NCBI RefSeq assembly: GCF_030813515.1
Contig: NZ_JAUSUK010000001.1
Span: 992,001 to 1,056,000 of the forward strand
Source: Rhodopseudomonas julia
GTDB taxonomy: Bacteria > Pseudomonadota > Alphaproteobacteria > Rhizobiales > Afifellaceae
Direction: 5' to 3'
DNA: 64,000 nucleotides
A program made the position numbers and the translations under genes. Below are positions 35,082-44,977 of this stretch, one piece after another. The notes under the pieces were generated by a model. It was not told the origin of the DNA and did not search any database. It saw only the letters and a program-made list of their open reading frames with translations. The number at the start of each line of letters is the position of its first letter. Positions within the stretch are counted from its first letter, which is position 1.

Positions 35082-35397
35082 GCCTGTTCTCAAATCCTCA
35101 TGCGTTCAACGCCGCAGATGCAAAACCTATGCCGGAGGGTCCATCGGGAAAGATCACACGCGGGTCGAGGCCGCAAAAACGCCAACGTAAGCCCCATGCG
35201 CACGACTCTCGCCGGCGAAAATCACAGTTGAACGACAGAACCCGTCAAAGAAATCCGGCCGGAGACAGAGGCGGCCATCTGCAGGAAAGGAAGCTCAGCT
35301 TCCCGGGTGGACGGCTTTTCTAACCGTAAGCCTCCCAAGGCTCAACCGGAGCGGCAGAAACAGGCCGGCAGGACTTCACCGTGCAGCGCCCTTTGCA
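35082..35397. other. Intergenic region between two glycosyltransferase genes
   Basis: 316 bases with no gene that I can support. It contains AGCCT-CCCA-AGGCT near 35329 and, overlapping the stop codon of the GT2 gene, the perfect hairpin GCCCTTT (35388-35394) / AAAGGGC (35400-35406) without a T-run. The promoter of the 33603-35081 gene is expected here. Confidence 0.35.
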
Positions 35398-37575
35398 TCA
35401 AAGGGCCGCAGGCGCAGGACGGCTTGAGGCGCCGGAATCTGAAGTTACGCAACTCGGGGGCCTCGGCCGTCCACTTTCGGAGCGTGTGCCTTTGCCCCAC
35501 AACGCGCTGAACCGTGAAATGCCAAGCCAGGAAACGGCGAACCCTCTCCCTGTGCGGCAGGGAGCATCGGGCTTCAACCCGCGTGCCATGGAAAGCCCGT
35601 GCGCCGTCTTCTCCCACACAAACGGCCGGCGCAGGAGCTGGACGAAGGCCTGCCAGGAGGCAAACGACATCGCCAGCCAATAGAACGGCAGGAGCGCGAT
35701 CATGGGCACGAGGTCCATTCGCCCGATTGATCGCAGACCGCGGAAGGCCATGACGGACGAGGACAGGACGAGCACCGTCACATTGAGGAAGTTCGCAGCG
35801 AGAAGGCCCCATGCGAGGAGGCCGTCCGGCTCCGGCACGCCGCCCAAGGCCAAAGCCGCGACGAGGCCGACAAGGCAGGCGGGGGCGTAGGCAAGAAGCC
35901 CCGCGACACCCATTCCCAAAATGGCGAGCACCGCCAGACGGTCCTTCGGCGTGAGAGCCGGTGCAGAACCCCGCCCCGGCCACATCGCGACGAGGAGGCT
36001 TTGCATCCAGCCCTTCACCCAGCGCCGGCGTTGCCCCATCCATTGCGACGGTGAGACCGGCGCCTCCTCGAAGGTGCGCGAGAGGATGGTGATGCTGCGA
36101 TATTTGTAACGGGCGAGCCTGATCCCGAGATCGGCATCCTCGGTGACGTTGAAGGGATCCCAGGCCCCGGTCCTCTTCAGAACGGAGAGCGGAAAATGAT
36201 TGGATGTGCCACCGAGCGGAAGCGGCATCCGCCACTCAGCGAGAGCCGGCAGGAACACGTCGAAATTGGCCGCATATTCGAGCGCAAACAGCTTCGAAAT
36301 GACGTTCTCTGTGTTGTCGATGGTGAGGCGCGCCTGCACGCAACCAAGCGCCGGGTCACTCGCAAAGGCGGCGGCCGCCTTTCGAAGCTGATTAGGCTCG
36401 GGACGATCCTCCGCATCGTAGACGACCACGAGCCGCCCCGTGGCGAAGGGCAGACCATAAACAAGCGCTTTCGGTTTGGTGCGCGGCTCCTGCGGCGGAA
36501 CGGGAACGATCTGGTAGCGCGGATGACGCGCATGGAGGTTTGCGGCGGCAAGAGTTTCCTCGTCGTCGGCCTCGATCAGCAGAAGACATTGGAGCTTCGA
36601 GGAGGGGTAGTCGATGCGGTCGAGATGGGCGACGAGATCAGGCAAGATCCCGGCCTCTCGATAGAGCGGGACAAGGATCGTGTAACTCGGCAAATCCGCG
36701 TCGCTCAAAGGCGGCGCCGGCCTATCGGCAATCTCCAAGAACGCTATGGCCGATTTGAGGAGCATACCGAGAAAAAAGAAGGCGCTCAGGAGAATGGCGA
36801 CGATGCGCCCAAAAGGCAGGGGCGAGACGAGGATCAAGACGCTCAAGGCGATCGGCGCCGCCGCGATCGCGAGCCGTCCCTTTAGAGAACGGCAGACGAG
36901 CGCCGAAAGCTGCGGTTTCGCCCGCGCCAGGCGATGTGCCGCGCAATAAGCGAGGCCGGCATCGTTGCGGGCCAAAAGACACGCCTGGATCGTCGCCGGA
37001 TCGGCGATCGCAAAGCGGTGTTTGATCTCGGGGAGCCGGGCCAAGAGACGCTGCAATTCCTCAACTTGGGCCGGCCCCTCCGGCGCCAGCACGAGCACGC
37101 GCGCAGCGCCGCTTTCAACGAGCATTCGTCGCGATCTTGCGATGGTTTCCGCAGCCGGGGGCAAAGCCTCGGCAAGCAGCGTCACCGGCTCTCCTTCGGC
37201 GATGAAGCGTAGACCAAGGTGCTCTGCAAGAAGCCGCCAATAAAGAGCCCGCGAAAAGCCCGGCAGGGCCATCAATTCCTGACTGGCCGTCGTTCCCCGT
37301 CGCCTGGCGAGCTGTGCCGCAAGGGCAAGCATTCGCTGTGTGAGGCCACGCCCGGCGAGGAATGCGATATCGGCGGGCAAAACCGCTTCGCCCTGGCGGC
37401 GAGAATCGACGGGAGGTGGAGATGGGAGCAGCGGCAAAGCGCGCGCTGTACGCGAGACCGCTGAAAAGTTCCGTCTCGGCGGAACAGAAACAGGCTGACG
37501 CAGCCCGCCACCGCTGCGGCGGATACCCGGATTCTCTCCTTGCAAGCTCGCCCCCTCCAAGCCCGCCAGAAACAC
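35398..37575 (-). CDS. Membrane GT2 glycosyltransferase (cellulose-synthase-like)
   Basis: 725-residue processive-type GT2 enzyme. Residues ~70-200 resemble an MshE/GspE N-terminal module. Two TM helices near 235-285 precede the catalytic domain: 'YTILVPLYREAGILPDL' (~297), 'VVVYDAEDRPEPNQL' (D-x-E-D, ~390), 'VTEDADLGIRLA' (~487) and the Q-x-x-R-W motif 'MGQRRRWVKGWMQ' (~522). Four or more TM helices follow. Similar enzymes make surface polysaccharide. Start is GTG 37575 with a weak AAGG; the extreme N-terminus is uncertain. The C-terminal ~60 residues are Pro/Ser/Arg-rich. Confidence 0.85.
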   Translation of the reverse strand: MFLAGLEGASLQGENPGIRRSGGGLRQPVSVPPRRNFSAVSRTARALPLLPSPPPVDSRRQGEAVLPADIAFLAGRGLTQRMLALAAQLARRRGTTASQELMALPGFSRALYWRLLAEHLGLRFIAEGEPVTLLAEALPPAAETIARSRRMLVESGAARVLVLAPEGPAQVEELQRLLARLPEIKHRFAIADPATIQACLLARNDAGLAYCAAHRLARAKPQLSALVCRSLKGRLAIAAAPIALSVLILVSPLPFGRIVAILLSAFFFLGMLLKSAIAFLEIADRPAPPLSDADLPSYTILVPLYREAGILPDLVAHLDRIDYPSSKLQCLLLIEADDEETLAAANLHARHPRYQIVPVPPQEPRTKPKALVYGLPFATGRLVVVYDAEDRPEPNQLRKAAAAFASDPALGCVQARLTIDNTENVISKLFALEYAANFDVFLPALAEWRMPLPLGGTSNHFPLSVLKRTGAWDPFNVTEDADLGIRLARYKYRSITILSRTFEEAPVSPSQWMGQRRRWVKGWMQSLLVAMWPGRGSAPALTPKDRLAVLAILGMGVAGLLAYAPACLVGLVAALALGGVPEPDGLLAWGLLAANFLNVTVLVLSSSVMAFRGLRSIGRMDLVPMIALLPFYWLAMSFASWQAFVQLLRRPFVWEKTAHGLSMARGLKPDAPCRTGRGFAVSWLGISRFSALWGKGTRSESGRPRPPSCVTSDSGASSRPAPAAL

Positions 37576-37693
37576 AACCTTAGCACGAGTTTTGCGGTAA
37601 ACAAATCCTTAACGGAGCCCTCTGCCGACACGCAAAGAGCTTGCGCTGTGTGACCACGTCACGCAAAAAGCGCCGCAAAGAATCGGAACCACC

Positions 37694-38086
37694 ATGTACC
37701 GCGCCACCACCCGCAACATCACCGTCTCCGTCGCGCCGGAGTTTCTGGAAAAAGAATCCAATCGCGAAGCGGGCCGGTTCTTCTGGGCCTACACGATCGA
37801 AATCACCAATGAAGGCCAAGAGCGGGTGCAGCTTTTACGTCGCCATTGGCAGATCACCGATGCGCTCGGGCGCACGGAAGAGGTTCATGGGCCGGGCGTC
37901 GTGGGCGAGCAGCCCGAAATCCCGCCGGGCGAGACTTTTCGTTATACGAGCGGTTGTCCGCTCAGCACGCCGTCAGGGATCATGGTGGGCAGCTACGACA
38001 TGGTGAGCGAGACAGGCTCCGGCTTCTCCGTCGAGATCCCCGCCTTTTCTCTCGATCTCCCGGGACAAAAAGCGCTCCTTCACTGA
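37694..38086 (+). CDS. apaG: ApaG protein
   Basis: 130-residue fibronectin-III-like protein, the full length for ApaG. Core motifs 'FFWAYTIEITNEG' (~29-41), 'LLRRHWQITDALGR' (~47-60), 'GPGVVGEQPEIPPGETFRYT' and 'GIMVGSYDMV'. In enterobacteria apaG is linked to Co/Mg resistance; its biochemical function is not settled. Divergent from the GT2 gene and convergent with the RND permease. Confidence 0.93.
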   Translation: MYRATTRNITVSVAPEFLEKESNREAGRFFWAYTIEITNEGQERVQLLRRHWQITDALGRTEEVHGPGVVGEQPEIPPGETFRYTSGCPLSTPSGIMVGSYDMVSETGSGFSVEIPAFSLDLPGQKALLH

Positions 38087-38102
38087 GGGAGAAAACGCCG
38101 CC

Positions 38103-41100
38103 TCAGGAGCGGGCGAAAGCTGAGACGCGCCGTCCCGAGGCGAAGCGGAAGAGCCGCGAAATATCCCCGCCGATGCCGATCAGCGCCGGCACGAGGAAGA
38201 GCACGAGCCCGGTCGCAAAGCCCAGACCGAAGACCATGGTGATCGCCATGGGCAGCAAGAACTGCGCCTGCAGGCTCGTCTCCGTCAGAAGAGGCGCAAG
38301 CCCGGCAATCGTTGTGAGCGAGGTGAGGAGCACCGCACGCAGGCGGTCCGTGCTTGCCCCGATCGCGGCCTCGGCCAGATCGTCGCCATCCCTCAAACGC
38401 TCCTCCAGCCGGTCCACAAGAATGATGGAATCGTTGACGAGGATCCCTGCCAGTCCGAGCAGGCCGAAGAGCGACAGGATGGTCAGATCAAATCCCATGA
38501 ACAAATGGCCGAGGGTCGCGCCCACGAAGCCGAAGGGGATGATCAGCATCACAGCGATCGGTCGCAGATAGGAGGCGAAGACCCAGGCGAGCAGGATGTA
38601 GATGACGGCGAGAGCGATCACCGCACCGAGCTTCAGGTCGGCGAAGGCGTCCTCACGCTCCTCCGCGCGTCCGGAAAAGCCGGTTTCGAGGCCGTAGCGC
38701 GCGGCGATGCGGTCGATCGCGCCGGTTTGGCGCAGAGAGACGAGAACCGCCCCCGGATTGGTGACGGCGAGATCAACATCGGCCGTGACAGCAACGCTCG
38801 ATTTGCCGTCGACGCGCTGGATGGAGGCAAAGCCCTGGCGCTCGCTCAGGGTCGCCACCTCCTCAAGAGGGACGTAGAAGCCCGCTGGCGTGCGCAATTG
38901 CAAAGAACGCAAGGCGGCCGTGCCCTCCCCGTCCAGCTTACGCTTGACGCGGATCGTCACCTCTTCGTCGCCATCGGCAAAGCGGCGCGGAATGGCGCCT
39001 TCCAGCGCATTGCGCACCTGGCGGCCGACGTCTTCGTTGGTGAGGCCGAGAGATGCACCCCGCGGCGTCAAACGGATGATGAGTTCCGGCTTTCCGTAAG
39101 GCAGGTCATCGGCCACGCCGGAAACACCCGGAAAGCCTGAGAGCACTTCCGCCGCCTCTTCGGCGGCCTTCTTCAGATCGGCTGCGTTGCCGCCCCGGAA
39201 GCGGATATCGACGTCGCGTCCCGGCGGCCCGCCGCGCATCTCGTAGACGGCAAAGCGCTTGATGCCGGCAAGGTCCGGCGCCTTCTCCTGCCAGGCGCGC
39301 ACGATCGTCGGCGTGCGCACGTCGCGCTCTTCGGAGGTGACGAGCTGCACCCGGAATTCCGCAAGATTGTCACCCTCGGAGCGACCGGCAGAACCGATCG
39401 TCGTGAAGGCGGCGACGATCAGCGGCTTGTCCGGAGAAAGCTCGTCGCTTGCCTGCCAGAGAGCGGACTCGAGCTTTCTGACCGTCTCCTCGACCTCCTC
39501 GCGCGGCGTGCCCGGATTGAATTCCACGCGGCCGCGGATCGTCTCCGCCTCCGGGGACGGAAAGAAAACGAAGGCGACACGGCCACCCTGGAGGAGGCCG
39601 ATCGTGAGAATGAAGCTCGCAACCGCGAGCGCCACCGTCAGGTAGCGCCAGTGATAGGTGAAGCGGACGAGCCGCAAAAACGGTCCACTGCGCACCCATT
39701 CAAAGCCATTGTCGAGGCCACGGCGCAAGGCCGTGCGACGGTGGGTGCTGCGTTCGCGGCGATGCGAGAGCATTGCCACCAGAGCCTCGATGAGGGCACC
39801 GGCGGCCATGGCGAAAGCGACAGTGAGAAAAAGCTGCAAGAACGACGGGCGCTCCGAAAACCAGTCGCCGAGAGCGGAAAGCCAGGACAGTCCCAGGAGC
39901 TCGCCCGTGCCCGGCCGCAGCGCCAGGATGACAGCAGCCGCGACCGACAGCGAGGCGAACACCCAGCGCCACATCGACCAGCCGAAATGACGCACCCTCG
40001 TCAGCGAATGGGCAAGATGGCCGGGCAGGACCAGAAAACATTCGACGAGACTTGCAAGGATCACCGCGATGACAACGAGCGGCAAGGTCTGGATGAACTG
40101 GCCGATACCGCCGCGCACCAGAAAAAGCGGCGCAAAGGCTGCGACCGTCGTCAGGCTCGCCGCGAAGACCGGCGTCATCATATGCCCCGCGCCGCGGATG
40201 GCTGCCGTCAGCCCGTCATCACCCCGGGACGAGCGCGTGGCCGTGTGCTCCCCCACGACGATGGCATCATCGACAATGACGCCGAGCATCATGATCAGCC
40301 CGAAGAGCGACATCATGTTGAGCGTCTGGCCGGTCACGTACATCACGCCGAGCGTCGTCATCATGGCGATGGGGATACCGGCGGCGACCCAGAACGCGAT
40401 GCTGCCGTTCAAAAAGACGAACAGAATGAGGATGACGAGGACGAGGCCCTGGAGGCCGTTGCGGACCAGAAGCATGATCCGGTCGGCCACCTGATCGGCA
40501 TTGACGTCGTATTTCAGGATCTCGACATCCGGCGGCAATGTCGGGCGGACGCGCTCCAGATAATCGTTCATCAGCCGTGCGCTGGCGAGCGTATCGGCGC
40601 TGGCGGAACGTTCCACATAAAGCTCGATGGCGCGCTGCCCTCGCGCCAGGCCTTCCTTGTCGTCGGGATCGAAGCGCTCGTTCACGTCGGCGAAATCGCC
40701 GACGCGGATCCTTTCGCCGGAAGCGAAGCCCTTGACCTCGATCTCCTTGATGGCCGCCGGATCTTTGGCATCGGAGAGTGCACGTACCTGGCGCGACATG
40801 GACGCATCGAGCTCGCCCGAGGGCAGGTCGCGGCTGTTGCCTGCGATCGCCGTCGAGACGTCGCCAATGGTGAGCCCAAGCCGGCGCAGTTCCGCCTCTT
40901 CGGCCGTCACAACCAGTTCGCGATCACGAAAGCCGGTATAAGTGACGGAATCGATGCCGGCGTCGATCAGCCCGTCATGAACCTTCTTGGCGATGGCGCG
41001 CAGCGCCGTCTCCGAATAAGGGCCGGTGACCGCCAATCTCGCGACGGCTTCGCGCCATTGTCTGAAGGAGACTTCCGGCTCTTCCGCATCATCCGGCAGG

Positions 41101-41498
41101 TTGGTGATCGCCGCCACTGCCGCCTCGACATCCGACAAGGCCTTCTGCATGTCGGCGCCGTCTTCGAATTCGAGCGAGATCGTGGCGCTCCCCTCGCGGG
41201 CATAGGAGCGCATCTCGTCGACGCCGTCGAGGAAGCGCACATCCGGCTCGATCACCTCCAGGATATTTGATTCCACGTCCTCGGCGCTCGCTCCCGGCCA
41301 GGAGACGGAGATGGAGATCGTGTCGGTTTCGAGCGAGGGAAAGAACTGCGTGTTGATCTTGAGAAGAGCGAAGATCCCGAACAGGACCATAAGCACCATC
41401 AAGAGGTTCGCGGCATTGGCGTGACGCGCAAAAAGCTCCACGATCGGGATGGCATCACGCCGCGGGCTCGACGGGGGAGCGGGCGGCACCGCACTCAC
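38103..41498 (-). CDS. RND efflux permease with enlarged central membrane region
   Basis: 1131-residue inner-membrane proton-driven pump (AcrB/HAE1-like). N-terminal TM1 with 'FFPSLETDTISISVSWPGAS', the family 'IILVDRLEERL' and central acidic TM4 motif 'VIVDDAIVVGEH' (~415). Typical members are about 1030-1050 residues; here an additional stretch of ~90 residues (about 535-625) between TM6 and TM7 adds two hydrophobic helices and an Arg/His-rich loop. Start is GTG 41498, overlapping the adaptor's TGA (GTGA), so the pair is translationally coupled. No outer-membrane factor gene is present. Substrate unknown. Confidence 0.9.
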   Translation of the reverse strand: MSAVPPAPPSSPRRDAIPIVELFARHANAANLLMVLMVLFGIFALLKINTQFFPSLETDTISISVSWPGASAEDVESNILEVIEPDVRFLDGVDEMRSYAREGSATISLEFEDGADMQKALSDVEAAVAAITNLPDDAEEPEVSFRQWREAVARLAVTGPYSETALRAIAKKVHDGLIDAGIDSVTYTGFRDRELVVTAEEAELRRLGLTIGDVSTAIAGNSRDLPSGELDASMSRQVRALSDAKDPAAIKEIEVKGFASGERIRVGDFADVNERFDPDDKEGLARGQRAIELYVERSASADTLASARLMNDYLERVRPTLPPDVEILKYDVNADQVADRIMLLVRNGLQGLVLVILILFVFLNGSIAFWVAAGIPIAMMTTLGVMYVTGQTLNMMSLFGLIMMLGVIVDDAIVVGEHTATRSSRGDDGLTAAIRGAGHMMTPVFAASLTTVAAFAPLFLVRGGIGQFIQTLPLVVIAVILASLVECFLVLPGHLAHSLTRVRHFGWSMWRWVFASLSVAAAVILALRPGTGELLGLSWLSALGDWFSERPSFLQLFLTVAFAMAAGALIEALVAMLSHRRERSTHRRTALRRGLDNGFEWVRSGPFLRLVRFTYHWRYLTVALAVASFILTIGLLQGGRVAFVFFPSPEAETIRGRVEFNPGTPREEVEETVRKLESALWQASDELSPDKPLIVAAFTTIGSAGRSEGDNLAEFRVQLVTSEERDVRTPTIVRAWQEKAPDLAGIKRFAVYEMRGGPPGRDVDIRFRGGNAADLKKAAEEAAEVLSGFPGVSGVADDLPYGKPELIIRLTPRGASLGLTNEDVGRQVRNALEGAIPRRFADGDEEVTIRVKRKLDGEGTAALRSLQLRTPAGFYVPLEEVATLSERQGFASIQRVDGKSSVAVTADVDLAVTNPGAVLVSLRQTGAIDRIAARYGLETGFSGRAEEREDAFADLKLGAVIALAVIYILLAWVFASYLRPIAVMLIIPFGFVGATLGHLFMGFDLTILSLFGLLGLAGILVNDSIILVDRLEERLRDGDDLAEAAIGASTDRLRAVLLTSLTTIAGLAPLLTETSLQAQFLLPMAITMVFGLGFATGLVLFLVPALIGIGGDISRLFRFASGRRVSAFARS

Positions 41499-42874
41499 GA
41501 GCCATGCCCCATCGACATCGTCGGAGAGATGCGCTTGTTCTCGCCGGGCTTCGCCACCTTGATGCCTTCGCGGGCATCGGCGATCTGCGTCGTCATCACC
41601 GTCTCGCCCTCCGCCAGGCCGGAGGTGACGATGACATCGGCCCCGTCATAGGCCGCGACCTCGACAGGGCGGCGTTGAAGACGTCCGTCCTCGACGACGA
41701 AAACGGCATTGCCGCCAAAAAGAGCCGTCTCCGGCAGCCGAACGGCGTTCTGCCAGGTTCTGTCGGGCACGGAGACTTCAACGAAGGCGCCTGGGCGGAG
41801 ATCGACTTCCGGCCCGTCTTTGACGTTGGCGAAAAGCTCCACGCCGCCACGGTCGGCCACGACCTCCGCACCGATGCGATCGATCGTGCCCTTATAGACG
41901 AGAGGCTTGCCGCCGACCGTCCAGGTGATGTCGACCTCGCGTCCAATGACACCTTCGGAATCCGAGAGAAGACGGCCGAACTGGCGATCGCTCACCACGA
42001 AACGGGCTTCCACGGAGCCTTCGCGGTAGAGCTCCACGAGAAGATCGCTGGCACTCACCTTGCGACCGAGCCCAGCGGTCTCGTTCATGACGACGCCGTC
42101 AAAGGGCGCTTTCAGGACCGTGTCGGCGAGATTTCGCTCGGCCTCCTCGACGCGCCAGCGCAGCCGGTCATTGACCGCTTGCTGCTGCTCCAGCCGGGCA
42201 CGGGCGACCTCAAGATTGGCCTGCCGCTCTTCGAGCGCCTGGGCACGCTGGCTCAAGATCAGTTGCCGCTCGTCGAGCGATTGCTGGGTGCCGGTGCCGC
42301 GGGTGCGGAGCTGTTCGGCGCGTTGAAGGTCAGTGCGGGCGAGCTCCAACTGTTCTTGCGCCCGCGAGACGGCAACCTCTTCAGCGCGTACACTCGCCTG
42401 CCGTTCGGTGAGCGTCGCCTCGGCCTCGCGCAGATTGGCACGGGCCTCTGTGAGCGCGCCCCGATAGGGGAAATCGTCGAGCGTGACGAGCGTTTCGCCC
42501 GTTTTCACCCGCCGCCCGACCTCCACGTCGTCGGAGATGGACACGATCTCGCCGGCAACGAGAGCACGCAGCTCAACCGTCTTGCCTGCGATCGTCGTAC
42601 CAAAAACAGAAAAATCCGGCTGATGGCTGCCGAAGGTGACCGTCTGCGTTTCGACCGTGTAGACCTGCTCGCTCGGCGGGCGCTTCGGCCCCTCCGGCGC
42701 CGTGGCAGCCATATAGCGCATGCCTGCGACCGCAGCGGCAAGCACCACGAAAACGAGCACGGTCTGGACGAACCCACGCCAGAAGGGATGGGCCGTCTTT
42801 GGCTGCTTTTCGGAAGACGGCGAGCGTTCTGCCTCAGCCGGCCGATCGGCGGGCTGCAGCTCGTCTTCCTCCAT
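41495..42874 (-). CDS. RND periplasmic adaptor (membrane-fusion protein)
   Basis: 459-residue HlyD/AcrA-type adaptor linking pump to outer-membrane channel. A cytoplasmic acidic tail, one TM helix at ~32-52 ('VQTVLVFVVLAAAVAGMRYM'), lipoyl halves around 'GKTVELRALVAGEIVSIS' and 'DTVLKAPFDGVVMNETAG' (~75 and ~225), and a long coiled coil between (~125-215). ATG 42874 has no ribosome site; the same frame is open upstream to about 42955, where AAAGGA precedes non-ATG codons (a CTG at 42934), so a longer N-terminus is possible. Confidence 0.88.
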   Translation of the reverse strand: MEEDELQPADRPAEAERSPSSEKQPKTAHPFWRGFVQTVLVFVVLAAAVAGMRYMAATAPEGPKRPPSEQVYTVETQTVTFGSHQPDFSVFGTTIAGKTVELRALVAGEIVSISDDVEVGRRVKTGETLVTLDDFPYRGALTEARANLREAEATLTERQASVRAEEVAVSRAQEQLELARTDLQRAEQLRTRGTGTQQSLDERQLILSQRAQALEERQANLEVARARLEQQQAVNDRLRWRVEEAERNLADTVLKAPFDGVVMNETAGLGRKVSASDLLVELYREGSVEARFVVSDRQFGRLLSDSEGVIGREVDITWTVGGKPLVYKGTIDRIGAEVVADRGGVELFANVKDGPEVDLRPGAFVEVSVPDRTWQNAVRLPETALFGGNAVFVVEDGRLQRRPVEVAAYDGADVIVTSGLAEGETVMTTQIADAREGIKVAKPGENKRISPTMSMGHGS

Positions 42875-42971
42875 GGCGCGCTTGGGCGCGGCGGAATCGA
42901 CCAGCAGGAACGGCGTCTTGGCCTTGTCGGTCAGAGCAATATCCTTTGCGATTCAACGGCACCAGATAGCC

Positions 42972-42990
42972 TGAAACCTTAAAGGTTCCA
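42972..42990. promoter_or_regulatory. Palindrome upstream of the RND operon
   Basis: TGAAACCTTAAAGGTTCCA holds a perfect AACCTT-A-AAGGTT core (42975-42987) with two more paired bases outside. It lies about 100 bases before the adaptor ATG and resembles a repressor operator, but no regulator gene is adjacent. Confidence 0.4.
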
Positions 42991-43049
42991 GGTGAACACC
43001 AGCTGAATGGTAAGGCATGCGGCGACCTTGCCGACAACTTAACGATCGG

Positions 43050-44048
43050 TCAGGCTTTGCCGGAATTTAGCTCTTCAGGCGTAAACCGATACTCTTTGCC
43101 GCAGAATTCGCAGCGAACCTCTACTGCGCCCTCCACTGCCGCCTCTTCGAGCTCATCGGCGGGAAGCTGCTCCAACACCTGCTCGATGCGTTCGCGTGAA
43201 CAGGTGCAATGATCGCGCAAAACGGTGGGCTCGAAAACACGCACGCCGCGCTCGTGAAAGAGACGGACGAGAAGGCGCTCAGCCGGGACGGCCGGGTCGA
43301 TCAGCTCCAGATCTTCTACCGTATCGACAAGGGCCGCCGCTTCCAGCCAGGCGTCGTCTTCAAGCGGCAGATCCGGCAAATCTGCATCGTCCGGCGTATC
43401 TCCGGGATCGAGATCGCGAATTTTGATGCGGTCGCTCGATTCCGGCAAAAATTGCGCGATCAAGCCTCCCGCGCGCCAGGCCTGATGGGCCTCGCCGGCA
43501 CTGCCACGATCGACGATTTCAGCGACGGCCAGGCGCACGCGCGTCGGGATCTGTTCCGACTGGCGGAAATAGGAGTGCGCCGCGTCTTCCAGGCTCTCGT
43601 TCTCAAGCGGCACGTAGCCCTGGTAGCGGCGCCCAGTCTTGCCCTGCTCGACCGTCATGGCGAGCGTCCCTCGGCCAAGAAGGTCGCCGCTCGCGGCACG
43701 ACCGGAGACCGTCACTGCCTCCACGCGCTCGCGATTGCAGGTCGCCGTAGCGCGGATCTCTCCCGGGGTGCGGATATCGACGACGAGCATCGAGACGGGT
43801 CCGTCGGTCTCCGTTTGGAGGATGAAACGGCCCGTATCCTTCAAAGAGGTGGCAAGCAGCGAGGCGAGCGCCACGGCCTCGCCGAGAAGCACCTTGACGG
43901 GTCGCGGCAGATCGTGGCGCGCCAGAATGGCATCGATCGCCGGTCCGAGCGTGACCACGCGGCCACGCACATCCAGGGGATCGACTTGAAAGGGCAGAGC
44001 GCGGTCATCCGCGCGTGCGTCGGCTTGTGTGACAGTCGTATCGTTCAC
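43050..44048 (-). CDS. hslO: Redox-regulated chaperone Hsp33
   Basis: 332-residue cytoplasmic holdase activated when oxidation releases its zinc. The C-terminal zinc site has the expected two pairs: '[14 protein letters not shown]' (C-x-C) and '[10 protein letters not shown]' (C-x-x-C). The N-terminal substrate-binding domain includes '[20 protein letters not shown]'. A GTG at 44066 is possible, but GTG 44048 overlaps the argF TGA as GTGA and has GGAG 5 bases upstream, so coupling to argF argues for it. Third gene of argD-argF-hslO. Confidence 0.92.
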   Translation of the reverse strand: MNDTTVTQADARADDRALPFQVDPLDVRGRVVTLGPAIDAILARHDLPRPVKVLLGEAVALASLLATSLKDTGRFILQTETDGPVSMLVVDIRTPGEIRATATCNRERVEAVTVSGRAASGDLLGRGTLAMTVEQGKTGRRYQGYVPLENESLEDAAHSYFRQSEQIPTRVRLAVAEIVDRGSAGEAHQAWRAGGLIAQFLPESSDRIKIRDLDPGDTPDDADLPDLPLEDDAWLEAAALVDTVEDLELIDPAVPAERLLVRLFHERGVRVFEPTVLRDHCTCSRERIEQVLEQLPADELEEAAVEGAVEVRCEFCGKEYRFTPEELNSGKA

Positions 44049-44965
44049 GAGGGCTCCGAAAGACACCAGGAGAGAATCGCCTTTTGCGCATGCAAGCGGT
44101 TTTCCGCTTCATCGAAGACGACCGATTGGGGTCCGTCGATCACGCTGGCGGTCACCTCCTCGCCGCGATGTGCGGGCAGGCAATGCATGAATATGGCGTC
44201 TTTCTTCGCAGATTCCATCATGAGGTCGTTCACCTGATACGGCTTCAAAATATTGTGACGCCGCCCGCCTTCGTCGTCGCCCATCGAAACCCAGGTGTCG
44301 GTGATCAGGCAGTCGGCCTCGGACGCCGCCTCTTCGGGTGCATCGAGAAAGCGCACCTTGGCCCCGTGCTTTTCCGCCCAGTCACGGATTTCCTGGTCCG
44401 GGCCGAGCTCGGCAGGGCTTGCGACGTCGAGGCTGAAGCCGAAGCGCTCGGCTGCATGGACCCACGAATTCATGACGTTGTTGGCATCGCCCAGCCAGGC
44501 AAATTTGCGGCCTTCGAGAGCACCCTTGTGCTCTTCAAAGGTCATCAGATCGGCCATCAACTGGCAGGGATGCGAGCGGCGCGTCAGCCCGTTGATGACG
44601 GGAACAGTGGCATGTTCCGCAAGGGCTGCGACCATGTCGTGGTCGAGCGTGCGGATCATGATGGCATCGACATAGCGCGACAGGACTTTCGCCGTGTCGC
44701 TCACGCTCTCGCCGCGCCCGAGCTGCATGTCCTTGCCGGTCAGAAGGATGGCATCGCCACCGAGCTGACGCATGGCGACGTCGAAGGAGATGCGGGTGCG
44801 CGTCGAGGGCTGCTCGAAAATCATCGCGAGGATGCGGCCTTCGAGCGGCCGCGCGGCAACGGGACCTGCCCGGCGGGCGGCCTTCAGCTGTTTGCCGTCG
44901 TCCAGGATCAAACGCAGCGTTTCGGACGGAATGTCAGCAAGGTCGAGAAAGTGACGCAGGCTCAT
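44045..44965 (-). CDS. argF: Ornithine carbamoyltransferase
   Basis: 306-residue enzyme forming citrulline from ornithine and carbamoyl phosphate. Carbamoyl-phosphate loop '[12 protein letters not shown]' (~51-62), ornithine-binding '[10 protein letters not shown]' (~262-271, with the catalytic Cys), and '[14 protein letters not shown]'. Starts 12 bases after argD with GGGAGA before the ATG, and its stop overlaps the start of hslO. Arginine biosynthesis. Confidence 0.95.
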   Translation of the reverse strand: MSLRHFLDLADIPSETLRLILDDGKQLKAARRAGPVAARPLEGRILAMIFEQPSTRTRISFDVAMRQLGGDAILLTGKDMQLGRGESVSDTAKVLSRYVDAIMIRTLDHDMVAALAEHATVPVINGLTRRSHPCQLMADLMTFEEHKGALEGRKFAWLGDANNVMNSWVHAAERFGFSLDVASPAELGPDQEIRDWAEKHGAKVRFLDAPEEAASEADCLITDTWVSMGDDEGGRRHNILKPYQVNDLMMESAKKDAIFMHCLPAHRGEEVTASVIDGPQSVVFDEAENRLHAQKAILSWCLSEPS

Positions 44966-44977
44966 GTTTTTTTCTCC

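Noticed and set aside
35388-35406. Hairpin over the GT2 stop codon as terminator
   Set aside because: Perfect stem but no T-run on the minus strand; noted only as an inverted repeat.
39651-41270. 539-codon plus-strand frame opposite the RND permease
   Set aside because: Antisense shadow; Asp/His/Arg-rich, no motif, no ribosome site.
41504-42982. 492-codon plus-strand frame opposite the RND adaptor
   Set aside because: Antisense shadow of a conserved gene.
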